Positions 1-6,128 of a stretch of DNA of 8,701 nucleotides are shown in pieces. Source of the stretch: Chloroflexota bacterium (lineage in GTDB: Bacteria > Chloroflexota > Anaerolineae > Anaerolineales > Villigracilaceae); NCBI GenBank assembly GCA_016191895.1, contig JACPVD010000206.1:1-8701 (forward strand), read 5' to 3'. Each line of letters starts with the position of its first letter. The first letter of the stretch is position 1. Under the pieces are notes generated by a model. It had not been told where the DNA came from. It saw nothing but the letters and a program-made list of their open reading frames with translations, and made no database searches. Both the position numbers and the translations under genes were made by a program.

Positions 1-767
1 ATGATGACCGATTTGCCCGCGACGATTCCACCCACCACGCCAAAGGCCTTCGACATCGTTCCAATTTCGACATCTACTTTGCCGTGCAGACCGAAGTGAT
101 CCACAATGCCGCGCCCGCCTTTTCCAAGCACGCCTTCGCCATGCGCGTCATCGACCATCAACAAAATATCGTATTTCTTCGCCACTTCATAAATATCGGG
201 TAGCGGGGCGATATCGCCATCCATGCTGAAGACGCCATCAGTGATGATCATGGCGCGGCGGTATTGACTCAGGTTGGCTTGAATCTGCCCTTCGAGCGAT
301 TTCACGTCGTTATGTTCATACGCGATGATCTTCGCGCCAGACAGGCGGCAGCCATCGATGATCGATGCGTGATTCAATCGGTCTGAAAAGATCACATCTT
401 CTTTGCCGACCAATGCGGGCACAGTTGCAAGGTTTGCGGTGAAGCCGCTCTGGAAGGTGATGGCCGCTTCCACGCCTTTGAATTGCGCGAGACGTTTTTC
501 CAATTCCACATGCAAAGTCATCGTCCCTGCAATCGAGCGGACCGCGGCGGGGCCGATGCCGAATTCCTCCGTCGCTTTTTTCGCGGCCGCCGTCAGCGCG
601 GGATGATTCGCGAGTCCCAGATAATTGTTCGAGCAAAAATTCAAAACTTTTTTTCCATCCACCGTCAGCCATGCGCCCTGCGGCGAGCCGATGGTGCGGA
701 TGTTGTTATACAGCCCCTGCGATTTCAGGCCGTCGATCTCCTGCTGAATCCAGTCAGTTTTGGACAT
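1..767 (-). CDS. kbl: Glycine C-acetyltransferase (2-amino-3-ketobutyrate CoA ligase), 3' end outside the window
   Basis: A PLP-dependent alpha-oxoamine synthase. The family condenses an amino acid with an acyl-CoA; Kbl interconverts glycine plus acetyl-CoA with 2-amino-3-oxobutyrate in threonine breakdown, in the cytoplasm. The 255 visible codons run from the ATG at 765-767 to the window edge, against a usual length near 395-400. Visible motifs are NNYLGL at residues 48-52, the VRSIAGT segment at 76-82, LNHASIIDG at 131-139, [10 protein letters not shown] at 181-190, the PLP-contacting D206 and H209 in VDDAH, and GTMSKAFG at 237-243, whose K240 should carry PLP. From memory, these sit four residues before D210, H213 and K244 of E. 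coli Kbl. The start is preceded by AAGGAG at good spacing. BioF (8-amino-7-oxononanoate synthase) is a close relative, but the wording of the motifs resembles Bacillus-type Kbl more. No threonine dehydrogenase gene is visible next to it. Confidence 0.88.
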   Translation of the reverse strand, partial: MSKTDWIQQEIDGLKSQGLYNNIRTIGSPQGAWLTVDGKKVLNFCSNNYLGLANHPALTAAAKKATEEFGIGPAAVRSIAGTMTLHVELEKRLAQFKGVEAAITFQSGFTANLATVPALVGKEDVIFSDRLNHASIIDGCRLSGAKIIAYEHNDVKSLEGQIQANLSQYRRAMIITDGVFSMDGDIAPLPDIYEVAKKYDILLMVDDAHGEGVLGKGGRGIVDHFGLHGKVDVEIGTMSKAFGVVGGIVAGKSVI

Positions 768-797
768 GGGGTTTCTCCTTTTTAGATTATCTGCGTA

Positions 798-841
798 GGG
801 GGCGTTCTCCAACGTCCCCATCGGCGTGAGAGAACGCCGAT
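798..841. repeat. Nested, mutually exclusive inverted repeats upstream of kbl
   Basis: Three overlapping stems can be drawn. Stem A pairs 798-806 with 811-819 (nine pairs, one a G-T wobble on the plus strand, 4-base loop). Stem B pairs ATCGGCGT (820-827) with ACGCCGAT (834-841) around a 6-base loop. Stem C pairs GGCGTTCTC (801-809) with GAGAACGCC (830-838) and excludes both A and B. On the minus strand they lie in the predicted kbl leader, about 30 bases before its ribosome binding site. No run of T follows that would make a classic terminator. A leader switch, an RNA-stability element or a small dispersed palindrome are all possible. Confidence 0.55.
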
Positions 842-895
842 TAGGCGCCAGGGTCTTCAGGGAACTGTCGTCACCTGAACGGACGGCGTAAATTT

Positions 896-927
896 ATTAT
901 AGCCACTTCCCCCGCGACATGTGTCAC
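896..927 (-). promoter_or_regulatory. Possible kbl promoter
   Basis: On the minus strand a perfect TATAAT lies at 901-896, just after the stop of the small upstream gene. The best -35 candidate, GTGACA at 927-922, is 20 bases away, longer than ideal, so the call rests mainly on the -10. It would give kbl a leader of roughly 120 bases containing the nested hairpins. Confidence 0.35.
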
Positions 928-1163
928 GGTTTTCCTATGAAATGGGCATCTTTTCCGCGCCAGTAATAGACTCGCAGGTTTGTTTGAATGAGCGACTCGA
1001 CCAGCGTGATCCCCAGCGGTTCCACTTCATAGTACGTGTAATAATATCCATCGGTGTCCGGCGCGGTGGCGCAGCCATAGAACATATTTCCGCATGTAAC
1101 GCGCATGGGCAGGAGGAGGATCAACGCTGCGATCGCGGCCCAAATTTTCTTTTTTCTACTCAT
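924..1163 (-). CDS. Small exported or membrane-anchored protein of unknown function (79 aa)
   Basis: I do not recognise this protein. It begins with a positively charged stretch (SRKKK, residues 2-6) followed by a hydrophobic segment (about residues 8-20), as in a signal peptide or a single N-terminal membrane anchor. The rest is short and tyrosine-rich (YYYTYY at 40-45, YYW at 66-68), with cysteines at 24 and 31 that could form a disulfide outside the cell. C24 is preceded by R-V-T, which is not a good lipobox. It is likely a real gene: its ATG overlaps the last 8 bases of the upstream gene, and a strong GGAGGTGA ribosome binding site lies inside that gene at the right spacing. This points to translational coupling with the XPB-like protein gene. 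The function of the pair is unknown. Confidence 0.7.
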   Translation of the reverse strand: MSRKKKIWAAIAALILLLPMRVTCGNMFYGCATAPDTDGYYYTYYEVEPLGITLVESLIQTNLRVYYWRGKDAHFIGKP

Positions 1164-2754
1164 GGATATTCACCTCCGCCAGCAAACCCAACTCGGCAAG
1201 CGCGCTCAACACATTGGACTCCGCTCCCTGTTTGACGACGACCGCTGTCGGGCTTAAGACTTCGCCGAGAAATTTGGCCGCCTTCGACTTGCGCATCTCT
1301 TCCATGACCTCCGGCCTGCTGACTCGCAACACAAGCAGGCTCTCCACCCGGGCCTCGGTGCCGTGCGCCTCCCATTGCTTGAGCGCCTTCACCAACGCCG
1401 GCGGGACATTTCCATTCGTGTGCCTGACAAGCAGGGATAACAATTGCTCGGCTTTGAGTCCCTGTCCTTTGGCGTGTGTCAACGATTGTGCTGTGACTTG
1501 ATATTTATATTCATCTTTTTGGGTGGTTGAGTCAACCCACTCGCAGAACCGCGAAATTTGATAACGCGCCGCGCGCGAGAAATAACGTGAAAGGGTTATC
1601 CTGCCGTTGGAAGAAACGGTCATTTTCTCTTCAACTTGCGAACCTTCAACCTTCAACCCAATCGTCCGGAACGCCGTTGCCTCCCTCCCTTCTTCCGGCG
1701 CGGCCAGATCTGCCATGCCAAGCCAGTGCAATGTGTGGATGAAGTGTTTGACCAGCGCGCCATCCACCGAATCCCAGTAGGCGAATCCGCGCAGGTATTG
1801 GCCGTCTGATTCGCGTTTGATGAACCAGGAGTCGTAGTCGCCGGCGGGGCGTTGGAAATCGGGAAATTTTTCCTTGATGGCGCGGACGAATGCGGGGATG
1901 CTCCACCATTTGTTTTGCGGAATCGCGCCGATGAGATCGAGCAAAAACTCGCGCGTCACCTGCGGCTGGTTGGTCCACTCTCCTTCGCAGAGAAGGCCGG
2001 GAATTAGGCGCAGTTCGTCGTAGGTGGGGGATGCCTTCCACGCTTCGATGAGACTTTTTAAAGCGCCTGTGCGGGAGTCTTCGAGAAAGAATTTTACGGT
2101 TTCGGTTTGCGGCTCGTCGTTTGCGATGATTCCAGCCGCAATCAATAATTCCCGCAAGCCAGCCTGGGGTTTGGGTTCTGTTTTCCCCATGCGCAAGGCG
2201 GCAAGCCAGGTGGTGGCGTCGTCCAAAATATGATCAGTGGCGGGAATTGCGAAGGCCTTCTCGACCGGCGTAGCGGGACGACCAGGCGGTTCGCTGGTTG
2301 TGATTCGAGGAGCTTCGCTCATTTCGAAGCGGATCAATTCCAGCAAGTCATCGGGGATGTAGGCGAATTCCTGCGCGCCTTTGTCGGTGTCGAAAAAGGC
2401 TTTGGCAAGCAGGCCGCGATAAAAAAGATTTTCGGCCGGCGAGATCGGTTTAAGATGTGGGCGTTCCCTCTCGCGCCTGGCTTCTCCCATTTCGCGGATG
2501 TCGCCATATTTGCGCGAGAACGCCACCCATTCCATTTTGCCGTTTGATTCAAGGAGCGCGCCAAGCGCGGAGCGCGTTTGCGGGGAGAGAATGTCGATCG
2601 TTTCCGTGACAGTTTCCAGGTCCAGCACGGATGCGGAAAGTTCTTCCGCGGCTGAATCCAAATCCAGCGATTCGAGTTCGAGTCCCCATGATGCCGCGAT
2701 GATGCGGATGAGTCCGATATCGTATTTGAGAAAGGTGTGAATTAAGTCGGGCAT
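1156..2754 (-). CDS. XPB/Ssl2-like helicase N-terminal-domain protein without a helicase core (532 aa)
   Basis: The C-terminal part, about residues 375-530, resembles the N-terminal domain found in front of XPB/Ssl2-type helicases (the Helicase_C_3 type of family). It shows a strand-rich start, then YQISRFCEW (398-406), YKYQVTAQSL (417-426), an EQLLSLLVRHTNGNVPPALVKALKQW-like helical segment around 436-461, LLVLRV (473-478) and LSPTAVVV (500-507). The N-terminal 140 residues look helical and winged-helix-like (ETIDILSPQTRSALGALLESNG, 51-72). I see no Walker A, DEAD-type box or other ATPase motif, so it is not a complete helicase; DNA binding is an inference. I chose the ATG at 2752-2754. A TTG ten codons upstream (2784) is in frame, but neither start has a good ribosome binding site, and MPDLIHTFLKYD looks like a natural N terminus. 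Residues 367-376 are encoded by a copy of a repeat also found between mazG and clpC. Confidence 0.68.
   Translation of the reverse strand: MPDLIHTFLKYDIGLIRIIAASWGLELESLDLDSAAEELSASVLDLETVTETIDILSPQTRSALGALLESNGKMEWVAFSRKYGDIREMGEARRERERPHLKPISPAENLFYRGLLAKAFFDTDKGAQEFAYIPDDLLELIRFEMSEAPRITTSEPPGRPATPVEKAFAIPATDHILDDATTWLAALRMGKTEPKPQAGLRELLIAAGIIANDEPQTETVKFFLEDSRTGALKSLIEAWKASPTYDELRLIPGLLCEGEWTNQPQVTREFLLDLIGAIPQNKWWSIPAFVRAIKEKFPDFQRPAGDYDSWFIKRESDGQYLRGFAYWDSVDGALVKHFIHTLHWLGMADLAAPEEGREATAFRTIGLKVEGSQVEEKMTVSSNGRITLSRYFSRAARYQISRFCEWVDSTTQKDEYKYQVTAQSLTHAKGQGLKAEQLLSLLVRHTNGNVPPALVKALKQWEAHGTEARVESLLVLRVSRPEVMEEMRKSKAAKFLGEVLSPTAVVVKQGAESNVLSALAELGLLAEVNIHE
1628..1658 (-). repeat. In-frame copy of the GTTGAAGG/GCAAGTTGAAG dispersed repeat inside the XPB-like gene
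   Basis: Read on the minus strand, this stretch has three TTGAAG-type units: GGTTGAAGGTTGAA, then GGTTCGCAAGTTGAAG. The last part matches the tandem unit at 7887-7916 with one C/T difference. It encodes residues of about 367-376 (LKVEGSQVEE) in the linker just before the XPB-like domain, so it keeps the reading frame. It may be a dispersed repeat that entered the gene, or a chance match; the shared 15-base core makes chance less likely. Confidence 0.5.
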
Positions 2755-2773
2755 GGGCGGGTATAAGTGTATC

Positions 2774-2820
2774 CATGTAAACAAGTACGTGCGTATTGTA
2801 CCTGTCCGCGTGTTTACATG
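2774..2820. repeat. 10-base perfect inverted repeat CATGTAAACA / TGTTTACATG
   Basis: CATGTAAACA at 2774-2783 is the exact reverse complement of TGTTTACATG at 2811-2820, with 27 bases between. The left arm overlaps the alternative TTG start of the XPB-like gene. The spacing is long for a single operator but allows a hairpin in RNA or two binding sites. Confidence 0.5.
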
Positions 2821-2833
2821 TCTACGTGTTTAC
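2786..2833 (-). repeat. Degenerate 8-base tandem repeat (GTAAACAC type)
   Basis: On the minus strand, successive 8-base units from 2833 downward are GTAAACAC, GTAGACAT, GTAAACAC, GCGGACAG, GTACAATA and CGCACGTA. Units 1 and 3 are identical and unit 2 differs at two positions; later units decay. The array overlaps the last codon and stop of the lipid kinase gene and fills the gap before the XPB-like gene. It looks like a microsatellite-like intergenic element rather than a promoter. Confidence 0.5.
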
Positions 2834-3768
2834 CCTCTAACAACCCTCAACGCCTTCGGCAGAATTTCCAGGCTCAATTTGCGCAGGTTGCTTCCAAAAC
2901 TCGTGAATATCTCGCCATCGGCATGGATGTATAACGGGCGATCTGAGACGAGGTTGAATTTTTTACACCCGCCCATGCGGATCTGTTTGAAGCGCATGTG
3001 CGTGCCGTTCATGAATTCGGGCACGAGGCGGAACATCATGAGGCGGGAAATTTTGTTGACGATGACATATTCCATTTTTCCATCGTTGTTCTTTGAATTG
3101 GGCGAGAGCATGAAGCCGCCGCCTTCACGGGGGCCATTGCATAGTGTGACCATCAACACGCTGTTCTCCCATGTTTCAGCGTCGGTTTCGATTTTTACAT
3201 TCGCAGGATCGTGGTTGAGCAGGATGGTTTGAATCACCGCCGTGAGATACATGAGAAAGCCCTTGACGATGGGCAATTTATGCGAGCGGATGGTGACCAC
3301 GGCGTCGAAGCCGATGCCGAGCGTGTTGTCGAAATATTCCCTGCGGCCGTGTTCGTCGGTGAGAAGTCCCATGTCTACGGCCTGAACGTCTTCGGCTTTG
3401 AGCGCGTGGGCGAGGGCATGCGCGGGTTTTTGCGTAATGCCGTTGGAAAAGGCGAAGTCGTTGCCCGATCCTATGGGAACGATACCCATGACCGGGCGTT
3501 TGTTTTCGGGAACCTGCATGAGTCCGTTCATCACTTCGTGCGCGGTGCCGTCGCCGCCCATGGCGATGACGAGGTCATAGCCTTCCTCTGCGGCCTGTTT
3601 TGCGAGTTCGATGGCGTGTGTAGGATAGACCGTGCCGCTCCACGAGAGTTCGCCTTTGAATTCCTGTGCGATGGGACGCAGGTCGTTTGCGACTTTCCAT
3701 GCGCGTCCCATGTCGGCCATGGGGTTGAGGATGAGTTTTACCTTGCGCGGCTGGAAGGGAGCAGACAT
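2830..3768 (-). CDS. Diacylglycerol kinase-family lipid kinase (YegS/DagK-like)
   Basis: A soluble lipid kinase of the DAGK catalytic-domain family, which phosphorylates a membrane lipid such as diacylglycerol or another lipid alcohol using a nucleotide triphosphate. The length of 312 residues is usual for the bacterial family. Visible motifs are the first strand and phosphate-binding turn KLILNPMADMGRA (11-23), the nucleotide-binding GGDGT at 71-75, VPIGSGNDFA at 97-106 (family form P-x-G-T/S-x-N-D-F-A), the beta-sheet domain segment GGGFMLSPNSKNNDG at 216-230, and HADGE at 282-286. All expected catalytic motifs are present. The ATG at 3766-3768 has an AGGAG about 9 bases upstream. The gene lies 61 bases after the diguanylate cyclase stop and may share its transcript. 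The exact lipid substrate cannot be read from the sequence. Confidence 0.9.
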   Translation of the reverse strand: MSAPFQPRKVKLILNPMADMGRAWKVANDLRPIAQEFKGELSWSGTVYPTHAIELAKQAAEEGYDLVIAMGGDGTAHEVMNGLMQVPENKRPVMGIVPIGSGNDFAFSNGITQKPAHALAHALKAEDVQAVDMGLLTDEHGRREYFDNTLGIGFDAVVTIRSHKLPIVKGFLMYLTAVIQTILLNHDPANVKIETDAETWENSVLMVTLCNGPREGGGFMLSPNSKNNDGKMEYVIVNKISRLMMFRLVPEFMNGTHMRFKQIRMGGCKKFNLVSDRPLYIHADGEIFTSFGSNLRKLSLEILPKALRVVRG

Positions 3769-3829
3769 GGTTTGAGTCTCCTGGGTTGGTTTTGCGCCAG
3801 TATAACCCCGCTTGTATTTTCATGGGTAT

Positions 3830-5107
3830 TTATGGGGTTGGGTTGTCGATCGGCTTTTCGCCAGCGGTGATCGGGTCCAACTGCCCGGTGGGTTTTTTTG
3901 CGATGCTGAACGATCCGCGATGGTATTTTTTTGCCTGATACAACGCCGCATCTGCCGCGCGAAGAAGGTCGCTGGCATCCTTTGAATGCAAAGGATAGAC
4001 GGCAACGCCGGCGGTGATTCCGAGTTTGATATCGTCGACTCCGGGAATGGGCGGGGCATACCCGTTAACGAGGTCTATGATTTTCTGTGTAACCCGCTCG
4101 GCAATGGCCTGATCGGTGTCGCGGATGATCAGGGTCAATTCGTCGCCGCCATAGCGGGCGAGAAAATCCGTCGGGCGAATGTTTTTTGTAAGATAATTAA
4201 AAAGGGAATTGAGAATTTCATCGCCGATCACATGCCCGTGCGTGTCGTTGACGTTTTTAAATCCGTCCAAATCCATCATCACCACGGAAAACTGGGTGTG
4301 TTCGCGCTGGGCATGGCGGATGTCCTCTTGCAAGCGTTCATCCAATGCGCGGCGATTGGGCAGGCCGGTGACAATATCGGTGTTTGCCAGTTCAGACACC
4401 ATCTTGTACAGACTTGCGTTTGAAATGGCAACCGCGGCCTGATCCGCCAGCAGGCCGATCAGGCGTAACTCTGAACGGGTGAAACTTCCGGTGATGCTTC
4501 TCGAGAGGTTCATGACTCCCACAATGGAATCCTTGATCTTGAGAGGAATGCCGATGATTGAGCCTGTCCAGTATTCCGGGGTATTTTTGTAAAGAGGATG
4601 TTTTGCCATGTCTTCCACGATGATCGGCGCCCCGCTATTGACCACGGAGAACGTCAGCCCGTCTTTTCTGGGCGCGAGAGGCTTGTTCTTTGTCCCATCC
4701 ACATCCAGGGATGCGCCAAAGGTGAGTTTTCCATGCAAGTACAAAAAGATATGCGCCGCATACGAGCGCTTGACCAGCCTCATGGCCTCGGCGACGATGG
4801 TCTCCAGCACGGTTTGCAGGTCGAGGCTGGAGGTGAGATTCAGGCTTAATTTTCTCAATGCATCCAGTTCGTTGGCTTGTTGCTTCACCATCGACATCAA
4901 CGAGTGTTTGGAGATGATTTCCTGTGTGAAGGTTTTGATCTGGTTGTTCTTATCGCGCGGATACGGGGATGACTCGGCGGCTTCCACCAGCGCCTGAATC
5001 AGTTTTAATATCCCCTCCTTTTCATCAGCGGGAATCGAAGCATCTGTACTGATGATTTCCCACGCGCGACCAAAGACACCTTCAATGCCTTCGTTTTTGT
5101 CATTCAT
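3830..5107 (-). CDS. GAF-domain diguanylate cyclase (GGDEL variant)
   Basis: A predicted cytoplasmic signalling enzyme that makes cyclic di-GMP from two GTP. Residues 1-80 are helical and unassigned. A short helix or coiled coil (about 75-100) leads into a GAF sensor domain at about 95-235, with typical SIIGIPLKIKDSIVGVMNLSR (183-203) and LADQAAVAISNA (220-231) segments. The GGDEF domain follows at about 240-405: DIVTGLPNRRA (244-254), metal-binding and substrate residues in MMDLDGFKNVND (277-288), the inhibitory-site motif RPTD at 311-314 exactly five residues before the signature, and the signature GGDEL at 320-324, where Leu replaces the usual Phe. The metal-binding D322 and E323 are kept, so activity and product inhibition both look possible. 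The start is the ATG at 5105-5107 with an AAGG-type site upstream. No transmembrane segment is seen. The signal bound by the GAF domain is unknown. Confidence 0.93.
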   Translation of the reverse strand: MNDKNEGIEGVFGRAWEIISTDASIPADEKEGILKLIQALVEAAESSPYPRDKNNQIKTFTQEIISKHSLMSMVKQQANELDALRKLSLNLTSSLDLQTVLETIVAEAMRLVKRSYAAHIFLYLHGKLTFGASLDVDGTKNKPLAPRKDGLTFSVVNSGAPIIVEDMAKHPLYKNTPEYWTGSIIGIPLKIKDSIVGVMNLSRSITGSFTRSELRLIGLLADQAAVAISNASLYKMVSELANTDIVTGLPNRRALDERLQEDIRHAQREHTQFSVVMMDLDGFKNVNDTHGHVIGDEILNSLFNYLTKNIRPTDFLARYGGDELTLIIRDTDQAIAERVTQKIIDLVNGYAPPIPGVDDIKLGITAGVAVYPLHSKDASDLLRAADAALYQAKKYHRGSFSIAKKPTGQLDPITAGEKPIDNPTP

Positions 5108-5153
5108 ATTGCGCCTTTTTTATCATATTACTACATGCGCGCCAACACGCTGT

Positions 5154-5181
5154 TTGTACTATTTCATACAGTCTTGTCCAA
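5154..5181 (-). promoter_or_regulatory. Possible promoter for the diguanylate cyclase gene
   Basis: On the minus strand TTGGAC (5181-5176) is followed after 17 bases by TACAAA (5158-5153 approximately), which matches four of six -10 positions. A TATAAT-like sequence on the same strand lies just upstream, near 5182-5187, and could be an alternative -10, but it lacks a good -35. Confidence 0.35.
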
Positions 5182-5210
5182 TTATATGCTTTTTTCTCCG
5201 CAAATTGGAC
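5176..5210. promoter_or_regulatory. Inverted repeat GTCCAATT-N19-AATTGGAC between the divergent genes
   Basis: GTCCAATT at 5176-5183 and AATTGGAC at 5203-5210 are perfect reverse complements. ACAGTC before the left arm and TGT after the right arm extend the similarity imperfectly. The arms coincide with a TTGGAC -35-like hexamer on each strand, so this could be an operator that controls both directions, or simply two mirror-image promoters. Confidence 0.35.
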
Positions 5211-5212
5211 TG

Positions 5213-5221
5213 TGTTAGAAT
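5213..5221 (+). promoter_or_regulatory. Possible extended -10 promoter for the SDR gene
   Basis: TGTTAGAAT contains the extended -10 pattern TG-n-TAGAAT, with the hexamer at 5216-5221. It sits about 30 bases before the GTG start. No convincing -35 lies 17 bases upstream. Confidence 0.35.
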
Positions 5222-5251
5222 AACAATCACATTCTTTTTTCGAGGAAACTT

Positions 5252-6040
5252 GTGACCCAATCATCCAAGCCCGCTCCTGCAACGCCATTAAGCCCGCGCC
5301 GCCGGGCTGTTATTATCGGCGCGTCCGATGGTTTGGGCGCCTCCCTTGCCTGGAAACTCGCAAAGGAAGGATACACCCTTGCCCTTGTTGCGCGCCGCGT
5401 GGAAAAACTAAATACCTTGTGCGCCGAGATCAACTCGTCTCACAACGAAGTGCGCGCGCTTCCTTACAAACATGACGTGTCGAATTACGATGAGGCCCCG
5501 ACCCTGCTCCGCAACATCGTCGCCGACATCGGTGGGCTGGATGTGTTCGTGTTTGTGGCGGGAGTCAACTTTCCGCCCGGGGTCAACAACTATAACTTCG
5601 AGGGCGATCGCAAAATGATCGAAGTGAATTTGATCGGTGCGATGGCCTGGCTCAGCCCGGTGGCTGAAATGTTCCAAAACGCCAAAGCAGGACAAATCGT
5701 GGGTATCTCCTCCGTTGCCGGCGACCGCGGACGAATCGGCAACCCCGGTTACAACACATCCAAAGCCGGGCTCTCCACCTATCTTGAAGCGCTTCGCAAC
5801 CGGCTTACGCGTCACGGCGTGAACGTGCTGACGGTAAAACCGGGCTTCATGAAAACAGACATGCTCAAAGCCGCTCAGGGCGGAACCCCGTTTGCCATTA
5901 CGCCCGAAAAAGCCGCCGACGATATTTATCAGGCCATGCGCAAACGCAAACAGGTGATCTACACCGCGTCCATCTGGCGCTGGATCATGCTTGCCATTCA
6001 GCATGTGCCGTCGGTCATCTTCCGCCGCATGTCTTTCTAG
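5252..6040 (+). CDS. SDR-family oxidoreductase, DprE2-like
   Basis: A short-chain dehydrogenase/reductase of 262 residues with a Rossmann fold. The cofactor-binding loop is GASDGLG at 23-29; the arginine pair after strand 2 (VARR, 46-49) suggests NADP(H). VAG at 102-104 replaces the common NNAG, N126 is in the active-site helix, and the catalytic set is S154, Y167 and K171 (YNTSK). The C-terminal segment IWRWIMLAIQHVPSVIFRR (241-259) resembles, from memory, the end of mycobacterial DprE2 (AFRYVMMVLRHIPRSIFRK). That enzyme reduces the keto intermediate of decaprenyl-phosphoryl ribose epimerisation. The next gene is DprE1-like, which strengthens the match, although the order is reversed compared with M. 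tuberculosis. The GTG start at 5252 follows a GAGGAA site. A general SDR acting on a different sugar or lipid remains possible. Confidence 0.85.
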   Translation: MTQSSKPAPATPLSPRRRAVIIGASDGLGASLAWKLAKEGYTLALVARRVEKLNTLCAEINSSHNEVRALPYKHDVSNYDEAPTLLRNIVADIGGLDVFVFVAGVNFPPGVNNYNFEGDRKMIEVNLIGAMAWLSPVAEMFQNAKAGQIVGISSVAGDRGRIGNPGYNTSKAGLSTYLEALRNRLTRHGVNVLTVKPGFMKTDMLKAAQGGTPFAITPEKAADDIYQAMRKRKQVIYTASIWRWIMLAIQHVPSVIFRRMSF

Positions 6041-6050
6041 CTCATTGTTT

Positions 6051-6120
6051 ACCGCGAAGGCGCGAAGACCACAAAGGGTCGCAAAGAAAATCTTTTAAGA
6101 ATCTTTGCGGTCTTCGCGGT
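6051..6120. repeat. Large intergenic palindrome with CGCGAAG repeats
   Basis: ACCGCGAAG (6051-6059) pairs with CTTCGCGGT (6112-6120). Alternatively CGCGAAGACC (6061-6070) pairs perfectly over ten bases with GGTCTTCGCG (6109-6118), because CGCGAAG is directly repeated in the left arm. An inner stem pairs GCAAAGA (6081-6087) with TCTTTGC (6102-6108). It resembles short dispersed palindromes that I recall from many environmental genomes (GCGAAG/GCAAAG units). It fills the 88-base gap between the SDR and the FAD oxidase genes and could act as an RNA-processing or attenuation hairpin. Confidence 0.7.
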
Positions 6121-6128
6121 GAAACGCA

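Noticed and set aside
1156..2784. TTG start at 2784 for the XPB-like gene
   Set aside because: The ten extra residues are encoded by the arm of an inverted repeat, and the TTG has no good ribosome binding site; the ATG at 2754 gives a more natural N terminus.
3211..3870. A 219-codon open frame on the plus strand opposite the lipid kinase gene
   Set aside because: The minus strand carries all the lipid kinase motifs, including GGDGT, so this frame is a shadow.
5408..6004. A 198-codon open frame on the minus strand opposite the SDR gene
   Set aside because: The plus-strand frame has the complete SDR motif set; the antisense translation shows no family features.
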